From the NCBI GenBank assembly GCA_904399395.1, contig CAJFPJ010000068.1, forward strand, positions 1-64,000: a stretch of DNA of 64,000 nucleotides. Direction: 5' to 3'. This document shows, in pieces, positions 33,348 to 42,484 of this stretch. Below the pieces are notes generated by a model, which ran no database searches, was not told where the DNA came from, and was given only the letters and a program-made list of their open reading frames with translations. A program made the position numbers and the translations under genes. Source of the DNA: an uncultured Clostridia bacterium (GTDB lineage: Bacteria; Bacillota; Clostridia; Oscillospirales; Acutalibacteraceae). The stretch's first letter is position 1. The number at the start of each line of letters is the position of its first letter.

Positions 33348-34793
33348 ATGGGATGGTTTCTGCTGGGAGTTTTGTGTCTTCTTTTGCTGTTGATTGCTGT
33401 GCTCTTGATTCGGGCTGCTCTTTTTAAGCCCAAAGGGGAAAAGAACGCACCGGGGAAGGATACGGGCATCGATCACGACCGGGCGGTGGAGCATCTGGCC
33501 AAAATGGTCCGCATTCCCACGGTTTCTTCCAGAAAAGAGGAAGAAGTGGATGAAAAGGCTTTTGAGGATTTCCGAAACCTGCTGGAAGAACTCTATCCCC
33601 GGGTGACGGCTGCATGCCCTCGGGAGCGGATCGGCAAAAGTGGCATTCTTTACCACTGGAAGGGAAAGAATCCCGGAGACCCTTCTGTGCTGATGGCACA
33701 TTATGACGTAGTGCCTGCAGGGGATCTTTCTGCCTGGAAGAAGTCTCCCTTCAGTGGGGAGGTGGATGCAGAGGGCGTTCTTTGGGGCAGAGGAACGTTG
33801 GATACAAAGGGCACACTCTGTGGGATTCTTGAGGCGGCGGAGACTCTGTTGGAACAGGGATATGTCCCGGAACGGGATGTGTATTTTTCATTCTCTGGGG
33901 ACGAGGAGATTATGGGCCCCAGTGCTCCTTCCATTGTGGAGGAGCTTCACAGACGCGGAATACATCCCGCTCTGGTGTTGGATGAGGGCGGCGCCGTTGT
34001 GGAAGGGGCCTTTCCAGGTGTGAAGGAAAAAACGGCTGTGGTAGGCGTTTGTGAAAAGGGACAGATGGATGTGGAGTTTTCCATAAAAAGCAAAGGGGGA
34101 CACACTTCGGCGCCTCCTGTGAAAACGCCTCTGGCGGCCCTTTCTAGGGCCGTCTGCCGCATTGAGAAGCACCCCTTCCCGGCGGTTCTCACGCCTGCAG
34201 CTAGGGATATGTTTGATACCTTGGGGCGATATTCCTCTTTTGGAATGAAGATCATCTTCGCAAATCTTTGGCTTTTCCTGCCACTGCTGAAAAAAATCTG
34301 CACCGTCTCTGGTGGTGAATTAAACGCCCTCATGCGCACAACCTGCTGCTTTACAGTGGCGGAGGGAAGCCAGGCGCTCAACGCCATCCCCACGAAAGCC
34401 AAAATGTGCGCTAATTTAAGGCTTATCCGTGGGAATTCCATGGAATACTGCATCGACTATCTGAAAAAAATTGTTGGAGATGAGGATATTGAGGTGCGAT
34501 GCCTTCAGGGGAATGACGCTTCTCCGTATTCGCCCTCAGAAGGCCCTGCCTGGGAGATTGTCCGCTCAGCTATAGGAGAAACCTGGCCAGAGGCAGTTAC
34601 GGCTCCTTATATGATGATGGCCTGCAGCGATTCCAGGCATTTTTGCAGGATAAGTGAAAACGTTCTTCGTTTTTCGGCCATGGAACTTTCCAAGGAGGAA
34701 CGAGGATTGATCCATGGGCTGAACGAGCGGGTTCCCAGTGAGAAAGTGGGAAAAGCGGCGGACTTCTTTTGGCGGATCCTCAAACAATGTTGA
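33348..34793 (+). CDS. Membrane-anchored M20 family metallopeptidase
   Basis: A 481-residue zinc peptidase of family M20. Residues 1-26 form one hydrophobic anchor, unusual for bacterial M20 enzymes and similar in layout to the PM20D1 group. Metal ligands and catalytic residues are present: H118 (MAHYDVV), D120, D152 (GTLDTKG), catalytic E186 and ligand E187 (GDEEIMG), and a C-terminal SDSRHF histidine. The lid domain lies between about 235 and 350. The anchor suggests the catalytic part may work outside the membrane, hydrolysing peptides or N-acyl amino acids before uptake by the two membrane proteins encoded just upstream. Substrate is inferred only. Confidence 0.88.
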   Translation: MGWFLLGVLCLLLLLIAVLLIRAALFKPKGEKNAPGKDTGIDHDRAVEHLAKMVRIPTVSSRKEEEVDEKAFEDFRNLLEELYPRVTAACPRERIGKSGILYHWKGKNPGDPSVLMAHYDVVPAGDLSAWKKSPFSGEVDAEGVLWGRGTLDTKGTLCGILEAAETLLEQGYVPERDVYFSFSGDEEIMGPSAPSIVEELHRRGIHPALVLDEGGAVVEGAFPGVKEKTAVVGVCEKGQMDVEFSIKSKGGHTSAPPVKTPLAALSRAVCRIEKHPFPAVLTPAARDMFDTLGRYSSFGMKIIFANLWLFLPLLKKICTVSGGELNALMRTTCCFTVAEGSQALNAIPTKAKMCANLRLIRGNSMEYCIDYLKKIVGDEDIEVRCLQGNDASPYSPSEGPAWEIVRSAIGETWPEAVTAPYMMMACSDSRHFCRISENVLRFSAMELSKEERGLIHGLNERVPSEKVGKAADFFWRILKQC

Positions 34794-34889
34794 TTGGCTG
34801 CTTCCACTCCGGCGTAGTGCCGAAGTTTTCCAGCCTAACAGCAAATATAGAAATTGTTCAGCAGGCGCATCTGAATCGCCTGGGAAAGG

Positions 34890-35690
34890 TTGGGTAAAAA
34901 GGTGCTCTCCTTATGCTTTGTTTCTTCCGCGGCGGCGGTGGCAGTGTCGGCAGCTGTGCTGATAGCAGTAGCTTTCTTTGCTTTTCCGTCTCTAGGTATC
35001 CTATATACACTCCTTCTCCTTCTGATAGTGGAGCTCTTTTCCTCCGGCCTGATACGCCGGATTTCGATGAAGGAACTCTCTAAAATTGGCTCCGCTTTAT
35101 TTGAACGGTGTGATCCGGATGCGTATATTCATGAAAATGAGAGGCTGCTTCGCCGCCTTTTTCGCCGCAGTCGTTATTATGCCACTGTAAAGAGTAATCT
35201 GGCAGTCGGCTACTATTCCCGGGGAGAGGTAGAAAGGGGAGTGGCTCTTTGCCAGGAGCTTATCCAGGAAAAAGAAGGAACTCCAGGGGCTTCCATCCTT
35301 CCTATCCTGTATATGAATCTTTGCACCATGCTTCTGAGTCAGAGCCGCCTGGAAGAGGCGGAGACGAGCTTTCACAGAGCCTATGAGTTGGTGGTAAAAT
35401 TCCCTGAAAACACTCCGGTGGGAAGACAGTACCGCTGGCAGATGAACCTGTTGGAGCTCCGGAGGCGTGTAATGAACGGGGCTCCCAGTGATTGTGAGGC
35501 GCAGTTACTGCAGCGTTTTACCCGGGCGGCCTCTCCCTATGAAAAGGTCAATATCCAACACTTGCTATCCATCCTTTACCGGCAAAATGGAGAAGAAGGA
35601 AAATACTTGGCCTCTCTCCGATACATAGCAGAAAACGGAAATTGCCTTTATATTGCCAAGGAAGCGGTAAAATCCTTGGAGGAACTGTAA
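34890..35690 (+). CDS. Membrane protein with TPR-like repeats
   Basis: A 266-residue protein with two N-terminal membrane segments (about 8-30 and 34-52) and a cytoplasmic helical region with tetratricopeptide-like repeats: residues 98-125 (YYATVKSNLAVGYYSRGEVERGVALC), 137-168 (YMNLCTMLLSQSRLEEAETSFHRAYEL) and the C-terminus. TPR domains bind partner proteins. No family recognised. The start is uncertain: TTG 34890 gives the full first helix but its ribosome site is poor; GTG 34902 is an alternative. It lies 96 bases after the M20 gene and may be read from the same transcript. Confidence 0.65.
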   Translation: MGKKVLSLCFVSSAAAVAVSAAVLIAVAFFAFPSLGILYTLLLLLIVELFSSGLIRRISMKELSKIGSALFERCDPDAYIHENERLLRRLFRRSRYYATVKSNLAVGYYSRGEVERGVALCQELIQEKEGTPGASILPILYMNLCTMLLSQSRLEEAETSFHRAYELVVKFPENTPVGRQYRWQMNLLELRRRVMNGAPSDCEAQLLQRFTRAASPYEKVNIQHLLSILYRQNGEEGKYLASLRYIAENGNCLYIAKEAVKSLEEL

Positions 35691-35714
35691 AAATTATTTT
35701 TTCTGTTATGTAAA

Positions 35715-35751
35715 ATGTCCCTGCGGGAATCACAAATTCCTGCAGGGACAT
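35715..35751. terminator. Bidirectional terminator hairpin
   Basis: ATGTCCCTGC-g-GGAAT pairs with ATTCC-t-GCAGGGACAT (35715-35751). On the minus strand TTTTAC follows. It separates the convergent TPR protein and lipoprotein genes. Confidence 0.75.
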
Positions 35752-35810
35752 CTGATGTTATGGGAAAGATTTGGCGGTTCACGCAAATTAAAAAATCTCA
35801 AGTTTGGAAA

Positions 35811-36383
35811 CTATGAGGCAGAGGCTTCAGCTAGAATGGAGAAAGAATTCTCCACAGTGTCGGCATCAATAACCATGGATGCATATGCATCGGCGGTGCT
35901 TTCCTCTGCGAAATCCACGTACGCTCGGCTGATGGGGAGCACATAACAGTATGCTGTATCCCCGGCCTTTCCGAGATAGTGAATGAGAGAAGAATCATAA
36001 CTGGAGCCGTATTCGCCCCACCATTGAGACGTAACCACATAAATGCGAAGTAGAGGATTTTCCCTATCGCTTCTAAAGATGAAATCGATCTGAGAATAAG
36101 AGGATTCGTCTTCCTCCTGTTCTCCGTGAGAAACCACAATCTTATATTCGTCCGCGGGCCATTCCTGTGGAATCGTAAAGGAAAATCCCAACTCTTGGTT
36201 GGTATATATTTTGGGTTGTTTTCCCGAAGAAGCATATGCTTTGGAAAAACCAGAAGAATCCTCCGATGATTTCTCTTGTGAAGTCACGCTCTGTGTTCCC
36301 GCTTCAGGTGGGGAAGAGGAAGAACATGCCCACATAAGAAGAAAACATCCTGCAAGAAGGAGGATATACAGCAGTTTTTTCAT
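35811..36383 (-). CDS. Putative lipoprotein
   Basis: A 190-residue exported protein with a lipoprotein signal: a charged MKK start, a hydrophobic core, and Cys at 13 (LLAG-C, a canonical lipobox) or at 20 (MWA-C). A Ser-rich linker follows (CSSSSPPEAG...SSEDSSG), then a globular part of about 130 residues with an IYTNQELGFSFTIPQEWP motif. That motif is typical of PsbP-like or DUF4367-like extracytoplasmic modules, so the family is uncertain. GGGAG precedes ATG 36383. It forms a single-gene unit; function is unknown. Confidence 0.75.
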   Translation of the reverse strand: MKKLLYILLLAGCFLLMWACSSSSPPEAGTQSVTSQEKSSEDSSGFSKAYASSGKQPKIYTNQELGFSFTIPQEWPADEYKIVVSHGEQEEDESSYSQIDFIFRSDRENPLLRIYVVTSQWWGEYGSSYDSSLIHYLGKAGDTAYCYVLPISRAYVDFAEESTADAYASMVIDADTVENSFSILAEASAS

Positions 36384-36685
36384 ATGATCTCCCTTCTGAA
36401 TAGCAGCATAATGCAAGAATTTTCGACAAATGCGGAAAAATATGCTTTATTATAGAACGATTCTTTAAAATAGTCAATGAATCTACATAAATTGAAATAG
36501 TCGTTACAAAATTGTGATATTTTATAGGGGGTTTAGATAGAAGTGTAGCAGAAAATCACGCAAATTCAAGAAGTCTAACTAAAATATTTTACTATAATAG
36601 AATATAAAATGCATAAAAATGTAAAAGTAAAAAATTCCTAGATTAAAAGAATCTTTGTAATGAAGAGAAAAAGGAGAGAAAGAGG

Positions 36686-37129
36686 ATGCGGATTTGGATT
36701 GATGCCGATGGATGCCCGGTGCGAAAGCTTGTTTTGCGAATCGCCGAAGAGTTCGCAATAGAGGTAATACAGGTAGCCGACCGGAGCCACGAATTCAGAG
36801 AAGGAACGGCGGTTCTGGTAGATATAGGAGCGGATAGCGCGGAGTATTATATTATCAGTAAGGCTCGGCCGGGGGATCTGATGATTACCCAGGATTATGG
36901 TGCAGCTGCGCTAGCCCTTGGAAAAGGCCTTCGGGTCATGGATCAGAACGGACGGGAATATACAGAAGCTAACATCGATGGGCTCTTGTTTGAAAGAGCT
37001 CTTTCTGATAAAATCCGGCGTGCTGGGGGCAGGACTGCTCATATGAAAAAGAGGAGAAAAGAGGATGATATTTGCTTTGTTGGGGCCCTTCGCAGCTTAC
37101 TTCAAGAAATTTCTGAGAATGGGAAATAG
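36686..37129 (+). CDS. YaiI/YqxD family protein (DUF188)
   Basis: A 147-residue protein of the UPF0178 (YaiI/YqxD) family, related to PIN/NYN-type nuclease folds. The signature start MRIWIDADGCPVRKLV and conserved acidic sites (DADGCP, ITQDYGAAALAL, FVGALRSLL) are present. Enzymatic activity is not established. AGGAGAGAAAGAGG precedes the ATG. The preceding gap (36384-36685) is AT-rich and holds no gene; a TATAAT at about 36593 could serve as its -10. Confidence 0.9.
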   Translation: MRIWIDADGCPVRKLVLRIAEEFAIEVIQVADRSHEFREGTAVLVDIGADSAEYYIISKARPGDLMITQDYGAAALALGKGLRVMDQNGREYTEANIDGLLFERALSDKIRRAGGRTAHMKKRRKEDDICFVGALRSLLQEISENGK

Positions 37130-37212
37130 TGGGCTTTTATTGGTCCATAGGATGACTTTTCGGTAATTAGTATTTGGTCTGTTGGTAAATTATATTCTTT
37201 TCACTTGATATA

Positions 37213-37240
37213 TTGACTTTTCTATGCATTATGCTATAAT
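37213..37240 (+). promoter_or_regulatory. Promoter for the COG2509 flavoprotein gene
   Basis: TTGACT (37213-37218), 16-base spacer, TATAAT (37235-37240) with an extended TG. The leader is about 240 bases and holds a stem AGTTTCTTC/GAAGAAACT near 37290-37325; no known riboswitch was recognised. Confidence 0.65.
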
Positions 37241-37486
37241 AAATCCGTTTGTGTCAGAAACTGAAATATATAGCTGGCATGAACGGGCGGGATAGTTTCT
37301 TCCAAATCACCTATTTAGAAGAAACTGAGGGATACATTATAAAGGTGGAATATGCGTATTAGAAATGGATGAATAGAGTAAACCGCACTTATTTTGGGGA
37401 AAATCAACACACAGGGGATTTTGCTGCAGTTTTGAAAAAACCAGTGTAGCCGCAGAATCCTTGCGAGCAGAAAGAAGGTTTATTAT

Positions 37487-38929
37487 ATGACACCCACAGT
37501 ATACGATGCATATGACGTAGTAGTGATAGGTGCCGGCCCCGCCGGTATTTTCACCGCTTTGGAACTTACAAAGTTGGCGCCGGAAAAGCGGATCCTCATA
37601 GTGGATTCCGGCAGCAGCATTGATAGGCGTGCCTGTCCGGCCAGAACCAGCGGAAAATGTGCCCACTGCAAAACTTGCAGTATTATGAACGGTTGGGCCG
37701 GAGCAGGGGCCTTTTCTGACGGCAAGCTTTCTCTGAGTGAGAAGGTAGGAGGCAATATAACGGATTACATGCCTGTGGAGAAGGCTCGGGAGCTGATCCG
37801 TTATTGTGATGACGTCTATCTTTCTTATGGCGCCCCGGAAGAGGTTTTCGGCCTGGGAGACAAATTTGCGGATCAGCTCTCTTATGAAGCCCGCAGGGAA
37901 AACATCCAACTGATTCATTGCCCTGTCCGCCATATGGGGACGGAATATTCCTTTGAAGTCCTGCGGGAAATGTATCGGTATCTGGAAAAACAACCCGGCT
38001 TTACCTTTTTAGAAAAGACCACAGCTGAAGAGATATTGGTGGAAGGCGGAAAGGTTTCCGGCGTGCGGCTCATCAGCCAGGGAAGCGGAGAACGGATTGT
38101 AAAATCTTCCTGCGTGGTGGCAGCTCCCGGAAGAGGAGGCGCCCAGTGGCTTTCAGGCTTGGCGCAGTCCTTGGGGCTTGTTGCACGGAATAATGAAGTG
38201 GATATAGGGGTGCGGGTAGAGGTTCCCAATGCGGTGATGGATCACCTGACGAAGCATCTTTATGAAGCGAAGCTGGTCTATTACTCCGATACTTTTGAGA
38301 ATAAAGTGCGTACCTTTTGCATGAATCCCGGCGGCATTGTGAGTGAAGAGCACTATGATGTAGGAAATTCCGGCGGCGTAGCAGTGGTAAACGGCCATTC
38401 CTATGCAGATGAAAGCCGACACAGCGATAACACGAATTTTGCCATGCTGGTGTCTACAAGCTTCACGGAACCCTTTAATCAACCTATTGAATACGGCCGG
38501 TATATTGCCCAGCTGGGCAATATGCTCACGGGCGGCGGCATTATGGTCCAACGGTTGGGGGATCTGCTTCTTGGCAGGCGAACGGATTTCACCCGCCTGA
38601 AAAAGTCCACAACGGTTCCCACATTGAAGAGCGCAGTGCCCGGGGATCTTTCCTTTGTGCTCCCTCACCGGCATCTTACAAGCATTGTGGAGGCGTTGCG
38701 CGCCTTTGACAAGTTGGCACCTGGGCTGTATTCTAAAAATACGCTTCTTTATGGCGTGGAAGTGAAATTCTATTCCTCCAAAATCTCTGTGAAGGAGAAT
38801 TTTGAAACAGCGGTGCAAAATCTTTATGCTATAGGGGATGGTGCGGGGATTACCCGCGGCCTGATGCAGGCTTCTGTCACCGGTGTGGCTGTGGCCAGGG
38901 ATATAGCGGTTAAATTGAAATCCATGTAA
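37487..38929 (+). CDS. FAD-dependent oxidoreductase, COG2509 type
   Basis: A 480-residue flavoprotein of the uncharacterised COG2509 group. The N-terminal dinucleotide fold reads VVVIGAGPAGIFTAL (12-26). A cysteine cluster (CPARTSGKCAHCKTC, about 49-63) follows, unusual for simple flavoproteins but typical of this group, then GWAGAGAFSDGKL. The C-terminal FAD contact is LYAIGDGAGITRGLMQASVTG. Function is unknown; the cysteine cluster may bind iron-sulfur or be redox active. AAGAAGG precedes the ATG. It is a single-gene unit. Confidence 0.88.
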   Translation: MTPTVYDAYDVVVIGAGPAGIFTALELTKLAPEKRILIVDSGSSIDRRACPARTSGKCAHCKTCSIMNGWAGAGAFSDGKLSLSEKVGGNITDYMPVEKARELIRYCDDVYLSYGAPEEVFGLGDKFADQLSYEARRENIQLIHCPVRHMGTEYSFEVLREMYRYLEKQPGFTFLEKTTAEEILVEGGKVSGVRLISQGSGERIVKSSCVVAAPGRGGAQWLSGLAQSLGLVARNNEVDIGVRVEVPNAVMDHLTKHLYEAKLVYYSDTFENKVRTFCMNPGGIVSEEHYDVGNSGGVAVVNGHSYADESRHSDNTNFAMLVSTSFTEPFNQPIEYGRYIAQLGNMLTGGGIMVQRLGDLLLGRRTDFTRLKKSTTVPTLKSAVPGDLSFVLPHRHLTSIVEALRAFDKLAPGLYSKNTLLYGVEVKFYSSKISVKENFETAVQNLYAIGDGAGITRGLMQASVTGVAVARDIAVKLKSM

Positions 38930-38984
38930 TAGAATGTATAAAGCGGTTTGCTGTGTGGCAACATAGGAGACTGAGAAAATAAAG

Positions 38985-39030
38985 GAAGGGCCGGAGCGCA
39001 TCAGATGCTCTGGCTCTTTCTTTCTTCAAA
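38985..39030 (+). terminator. Terminator after the COG2509 gene
   Basis: GCCGGAGC and GCTCTGGC pair around a nine-base loop inside GGAAGGGCC...GGCTCTTTCTTTCTT. The tract is T-rich. The gap up to 39151 shows no further feature. Confidence 0.65.
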
Positions 39031-39151
39031 AGACATAGGGACATTCCATCCTCACATATATTGCAACAGCGGGCCAGAGAGGGAAAACCTGCGAGAAGGA
39101 ATTCATACCGACGGTGCCTGCGGTGAAACGTGTTTGTAGGAGGGAATGCGT

Positions 39152-40177
39152 ATGGATGAAAACCAGCGTAGGGAAATGCACTGGTTTTGTGCTTCCAATA
39201 GCGCGAGAGGCTATGTCAGCTATTTTGAAGAGAATTTTCGCGGACTAAGAAGAGTTTGCCGGCTCCATGACTATCCGCTGTTTGCGGCCAGAGAGATGCT
39301 TGTTTCTGTTTTAGAAACAGCCAGGGAAAGAGGAATTCTGCCGGAGATCATTCACAACTGCCTGACAAATGAGTTGCAGGGCATCCGCCTGCCGCAGATT
39401 TCTGCAGGGATTTGGATCTCTGACCCCTGGTATGAGGATTCGGAGGGAGGTCTTTCCCTTTTAGACGATGAACTCTTGCACGCCGTGCGGAGTATGCTGT
39501 CTTCTGCAGAGGAATCTTTGGAAAGAGCACGGCTTTTGCGAGAGGATTGGCAGAAACTTTATGCAGATAAGGTGGATTTTTCCGCCGCGGACCGTCTGAC
39601 AGAACAACTGGGGGAAGAACTTTTGGGTGGAAGATCCCTGGAAAAACCGGGCCGCTGTGTGCACCGCTTTTTTGACGCGTTCACTGCTAAGGGAAGGGCG
39701 GAATACATCCGTAGTCTGACAAATTCTCTTTCCCGCCGGTGCTTTTTGAAAGGAAGGCCGGGAACAGGCAAATCCACCCTTCTGCGCAAGCTGGCGGCCT
39801 TTGCACGAAGGCGCGGTTTCTGCACAGAGATTTATCACAGCTCTTTGGATCCGGATTCCTTTGATATGGTCATTGTCCGAGAGTTGGGTTTCTGTGTCTT
39901 TGACAGCACGGCCCCCCATGAATATTCCCCTACTCGCGAAAGCGACGTGGTTCTGGATCTCTATCGCGAAACGGCGGCTCCTGCCGGAGAATTGCTTTTC
40001 ACGCCCCGTATTACAGAGCTTGCGGAGGAATACAGGGATGCTTTGCGGCAGGCAGGGGAAAAGCTGCATCTGGCAGGCGAGGCGGCGGAGGCATTCTGGC
40101 AGTTTCATTTGTATCCTCTGGATGAGGATGAAGCGGAAAAAAGAAGGCTGATGATTCTCCGTTCCCTGTTTGGATAA
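39152..40177 (+). CDS. PRK06851-like P-loop ATPase with one degenerate half
   Basis: A 341-residue protein of the PRK06851 group, which normally has two similar ATPase halves, each with a P-loop. The C-terminal half is intact: FLKGRPGTGKSTLLRKLA (about 196-213) and the diagnostic CVFDSTAPHEYSP segment. The N-terminal half keeps the family start (WFCASNSARGYVSYFEENFRGL) but has LHDYPLFAAREMLVS where the first P-loop should be, so it has lost nucleotide binding. ATG 39152 follows AGGAGGG by eight bases; the ATG at 39146 is too close. Role unknown; relatives are found in spore-forming Firmicutes. Confidence 0.8.
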   Translation: MDENQRREMHWFCASNSARGYVSYFEENFRGLRRVCRLHDYPLFAAREMLVSVLETARERGILPEIIHNCLTNELQGIRLPQISAGIWISDPWYEDSEGGLSLLDDELLHAVRSMLSSAEESLERARLLREDWQKLYADKVDFSAADRLTEQLGEELLGGRSLEKPGRCVHRFFDAFTAKGRAEYIRSLTNSLSRRCFLKGRPGTGKSTLLRKLAAFARRRGFCTEIYHSSLDPDSFDMVIVRELGFCVFDSTAPHEYSPTRESDVVLDLYRETAAPAGELLFTPRITELAEEYRDALRQAGEKLHLAGEAAEAFWQFHLYPLDEDEAEKRRLMILRSLFG

Positions 40178-40180
40178 ATG

Positions 40181-40216
40181 AAATCGCGGAAAAAGCAGCT
40201 GCTTTTTCCGCGATTT
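40181..40216. terminator. Perfect palindromic bidirectional terminator
   Basis: AAATCGCGGAAAAAGCAG and its exact complement, 18 bp per arm with no unpaired spacer. It sits between the convergent PRK06851-like and M55 genes; the loop probably opens at the CAGCTG centre. Confidence 0.8.
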
Positions 40217-40304
40217 GTTCGCTAATATGCTTTGTTTCTCAGATACCACATACCATACAAATTCTGAAATGTGGCCGTTCATGTTGTCGTTTTATATAAT
40301 TGCA

Positions 40305-41105
40305 TTACAGACAGAACATGAAAAATTTCAGCACGTCCATATAGTCCTCTGAGAAGAAGGAAACCGTCTTCATATCCACAAGCTCTGCTCCCGGAAAATG
40401 AGAATTAAACAGAGCCTTTTTATGTTCTCTGTAGCGAACCTCCACGTGGAAATTGCTGGGGAGAGATATCAGGCAGCGGGAAAGATCACCGGAAACCGCT
40501 TGCTTCATGCCTTCCTCGATTCGGCGGAGAGCTTCTTCCGGGTGTAGAGCTACAGAAGCGCCGCCGATCCCCTGACTGACAGGCACAGCGGTGATATGGG
40601 GGCATAGCTGTCTTGCTAAACCACAAATCATTTCATCTCCGCTGATAAAAACCACAGGAACCTTCCGGTAAGCGGCAAAATACGCGTTGATCATGAATTC
40701 GCTGGCTAATTCACCGTTGATTCGGATATATTCCGTATCCAGATTCATAGTGTGGGCCAAGGGATTGCCGTTGCTTCCGCCGCAGGTATGGTATCCTGTC
40801 ATGGCTGCGGCGTTGAAGGTGGAATCCAGCCCCGCCATCATGGAACAGGGCAGGCCTGTCCATCCACGAAGGATCCGGGCCTTTTCCGGCAGTTCTGAAG
40901 GGATCAGATTCCTTGCGGTATCATGGGCATCCTTGATCAGAATTTCAGACACGCCGCCTTCCAACGCGCCTTTGCAGGCAGCGTTCACTTCTTTCGTCAT
41001 CTGTTTGGCAAAATAGCCATCATAGAGAGCGTTTCCCGGGCTTGTTTCGCCCCAATCGGCGATGCCGGCAGTTCCTTCAATATCAGCGCTGATAAAAAGC
41101 TTCAT
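40305..41105 (-). CDS. dppA: M55 family D-aminopeptidase
   Basis: A 266-residue zinc peptidase of family M55 (DppA), which cleaves D-Ala-D-Ala and related D-amino-acid peptides. Metal-site motifs are present: SADIEGTAG (5-13), KDAHDTARN (about 58-66), GYHT (about 104) and a later HxE-type pair. In Bacillus DppA forms a decamer in the cytoplasm and is expressed before sporulation. Start at ATG 41105, which has GGAGTG upstream; a longer frame to 41123 adds six residues without a site. No dpp transporter genes adjoin it, so it probably recycles cell-wall dipeptides. Confidence 0.9.
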   Translation of the reverse strand: MKLFISADIEGTAGIADWGETSPGNALYDGYFAKQMTKEVNAACKGALEGGVSEILIKDAHDTARNLIPSELPEKARILRGWTGLPCSMMAGLDSTFNAAAMTGYHTCGGSNGNPLAHTMNLDTEYIRINGELASEFMINAYFAAYRKVPVVFISGDEMICGLARQLCPHITAVPVSQGIGGASVALHPEEALRRIEEGMKQAVSGDLSRCLISLPSNFHVEVRYREHKKALFNSHFPGAELVDMKTVSFFSEDYMDVLKFFMFCL

Positions 41106-41238
41106 GGTTTGGTCACTCCTCAATATTCAGTATGATATATATTGCAGCGTATTTTGCTGATAGTGCTGCTGAATGCTTGAATAAAACTTCCCTTTGTGAG
41201 AATTTTTCTATGTGTAACAAAATAATTCTTGTTGCCGA

Positions 41239-42468
41239 TCATGGTTCGTTATGGTCTTTCTTCCCAGTCTCATCCTCATCCGTTTTGCCGGATGTCTCCG
41301 GTTCTGTTTTTTCTTGCACTTCCGATGCCCGATTTTCTGTGCTGGTTTTATTGCTCTTCGTACTTTCGGCCTCGGAGGAATTTGTTGGTTCTTTCTTTTT
41401 CTTTAAAATGAAAATGAGAGCCAAAATAAGGGCGGAAGCGGAGAAGAGAAGGGACAAAAGCCCCATCCATTCCGGAAGATTATTCTGAAGAATTTGCAGG
41501 GGACTTTGAGAAGTATGAGAGAAATCTTCCTGCAAGATTCCGCTGTTGTTTGAGCCATATTCATCCATGCTGTCTATAAAGTTGGAACCATCCTTGGAAG
41601 AATTACCATTCATTTGTCCTTTGCCTGTTTGAGAACTTCCTCCCGTTTTTCCATTTTCCCGGTAAACAGTAACCACATAGACGGTTTTTCCTCCGTCCTC
41701 GCTGGTGAGTGTGATACGGATTTCAGTGGATTTTCCAGCGGCCTGCAGGCGAAAGCGGCTTATCTTAATTTCAGCCCCATTCTGCGCTTTTGCTTCAAAA
41801 TGCACTTCTTTCACAGAAGAGGGGACACGCAGCGAGTAGGAGAATATGTCCGGAGAAAAGGCAGGAGAAAGCTCCCCTGTATCCGGTTTCAGGCTGGCGA
41901 GCCTGTCTCCGTTTGTATCCGCCACAGGGATCACAAGAGATTGAGAGTATGAAGAAAAGCCTTCCACCGCTTTTCCATTCTCCCCGCAGATTTGATCCGC
42001 CCAAAGTCCTACGGTGTATACGTCCCCGCCTTTCGCATTCTCCGGAATGAGCAGTGTAAAGGTGACAAGCTTCCCCGAAAGCTTGGAAGCAGCACCACCT
42101 GCAGCCGCATAAACACAGACGGGATCCGATGTGGCCTGCGAGGTATAGAGGGAATTTCCAGCTACGGCTCCGTTTCCCTTTATGCGGGAACAGGTCAGAG
42201 CACTGCCCTCAAGGGAAACACCGCATCGAAAGCCGGAAACGGGCGGAGCATCGTCCGGCATTATCAGGGAAAGCTCTATGCTTTCCCCAGGCCTGGCAGA
42301 ACCAGAAAGTGAATAAGAAAAGTTCCCCGCTGCATGAGCAACGGGGAAAAAGGTCAGACTGCAGATAAGCAGAATAAAAGTCAAACCTGCCGTAAGAAAC
42401 ACAAACTGCAGTATTGTTCCTCTGGATTTTCTTTGAATGGAAAAAGAAGACAAAGAAACATGCTGCAT
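41239..42468 (-). CDS. Exported membrane-anchored protein with cohesin-like and cadherin-like domains
   Basis: A 409-residue surface protein. Residues 1-46 are a long signal sequence ending in AHAA. Residues about 47-180 look like a cohesin-type beta sandwich (GESIELSLIMPDD...TFTLLIPENAKGGDVYTVGL). Residues about 190-265 match the cadherin-like beta-sandwich domain (LASLKPDTGELSPAFSPDIFSYSLRVPSSV). A Gly/Ser-rich linker, one membrane helix (about 335-358) and a charged tail follow. Adhesion or scaffold assembly outside the cell is the likely role; no dockerin was seen in the window. It lies 16 bases after the CrtO-like gene on the same strand. Confidence 0.8.
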   Translation of the reverse strand: MQHVSLSSFSIQRKSRGTILQFVFLTAGLTFILLICSLTFFPVAHAAGNFSYSLSGSARPGESIELSLIMPDDAPPVSGFRCGVSLEGSALTCSRIKGNGAVAGNSLYTSQATSDPVCVYAAAGGAASKLSGKLVTFTLLIPENAKGGDVYTVGLWADQICGENGKAVEGFSSYSQSLVIPVADTNGDRLASLKPDTGELSPAFSPDIFSYSLRVPSSVKEVHFEAKAQNGAEIKISRFRLQAAGKSTEIRITLTSEDGGKTVYVVTVYRENGKTGGSSQTGKGQMNGNSSKDGSNFIDSMDEYGSNNSGILQEDFSHTSQSPLQILQNNLPEWMGLLSLLFSASALILALIFILKKKKEPTNSSEAESTKSNKTSTENRASEVQEKTEPETSGKTDEDETGKKDHNEP

Positions 42469-42484
42469 CTACTAGCGCCCTTTC

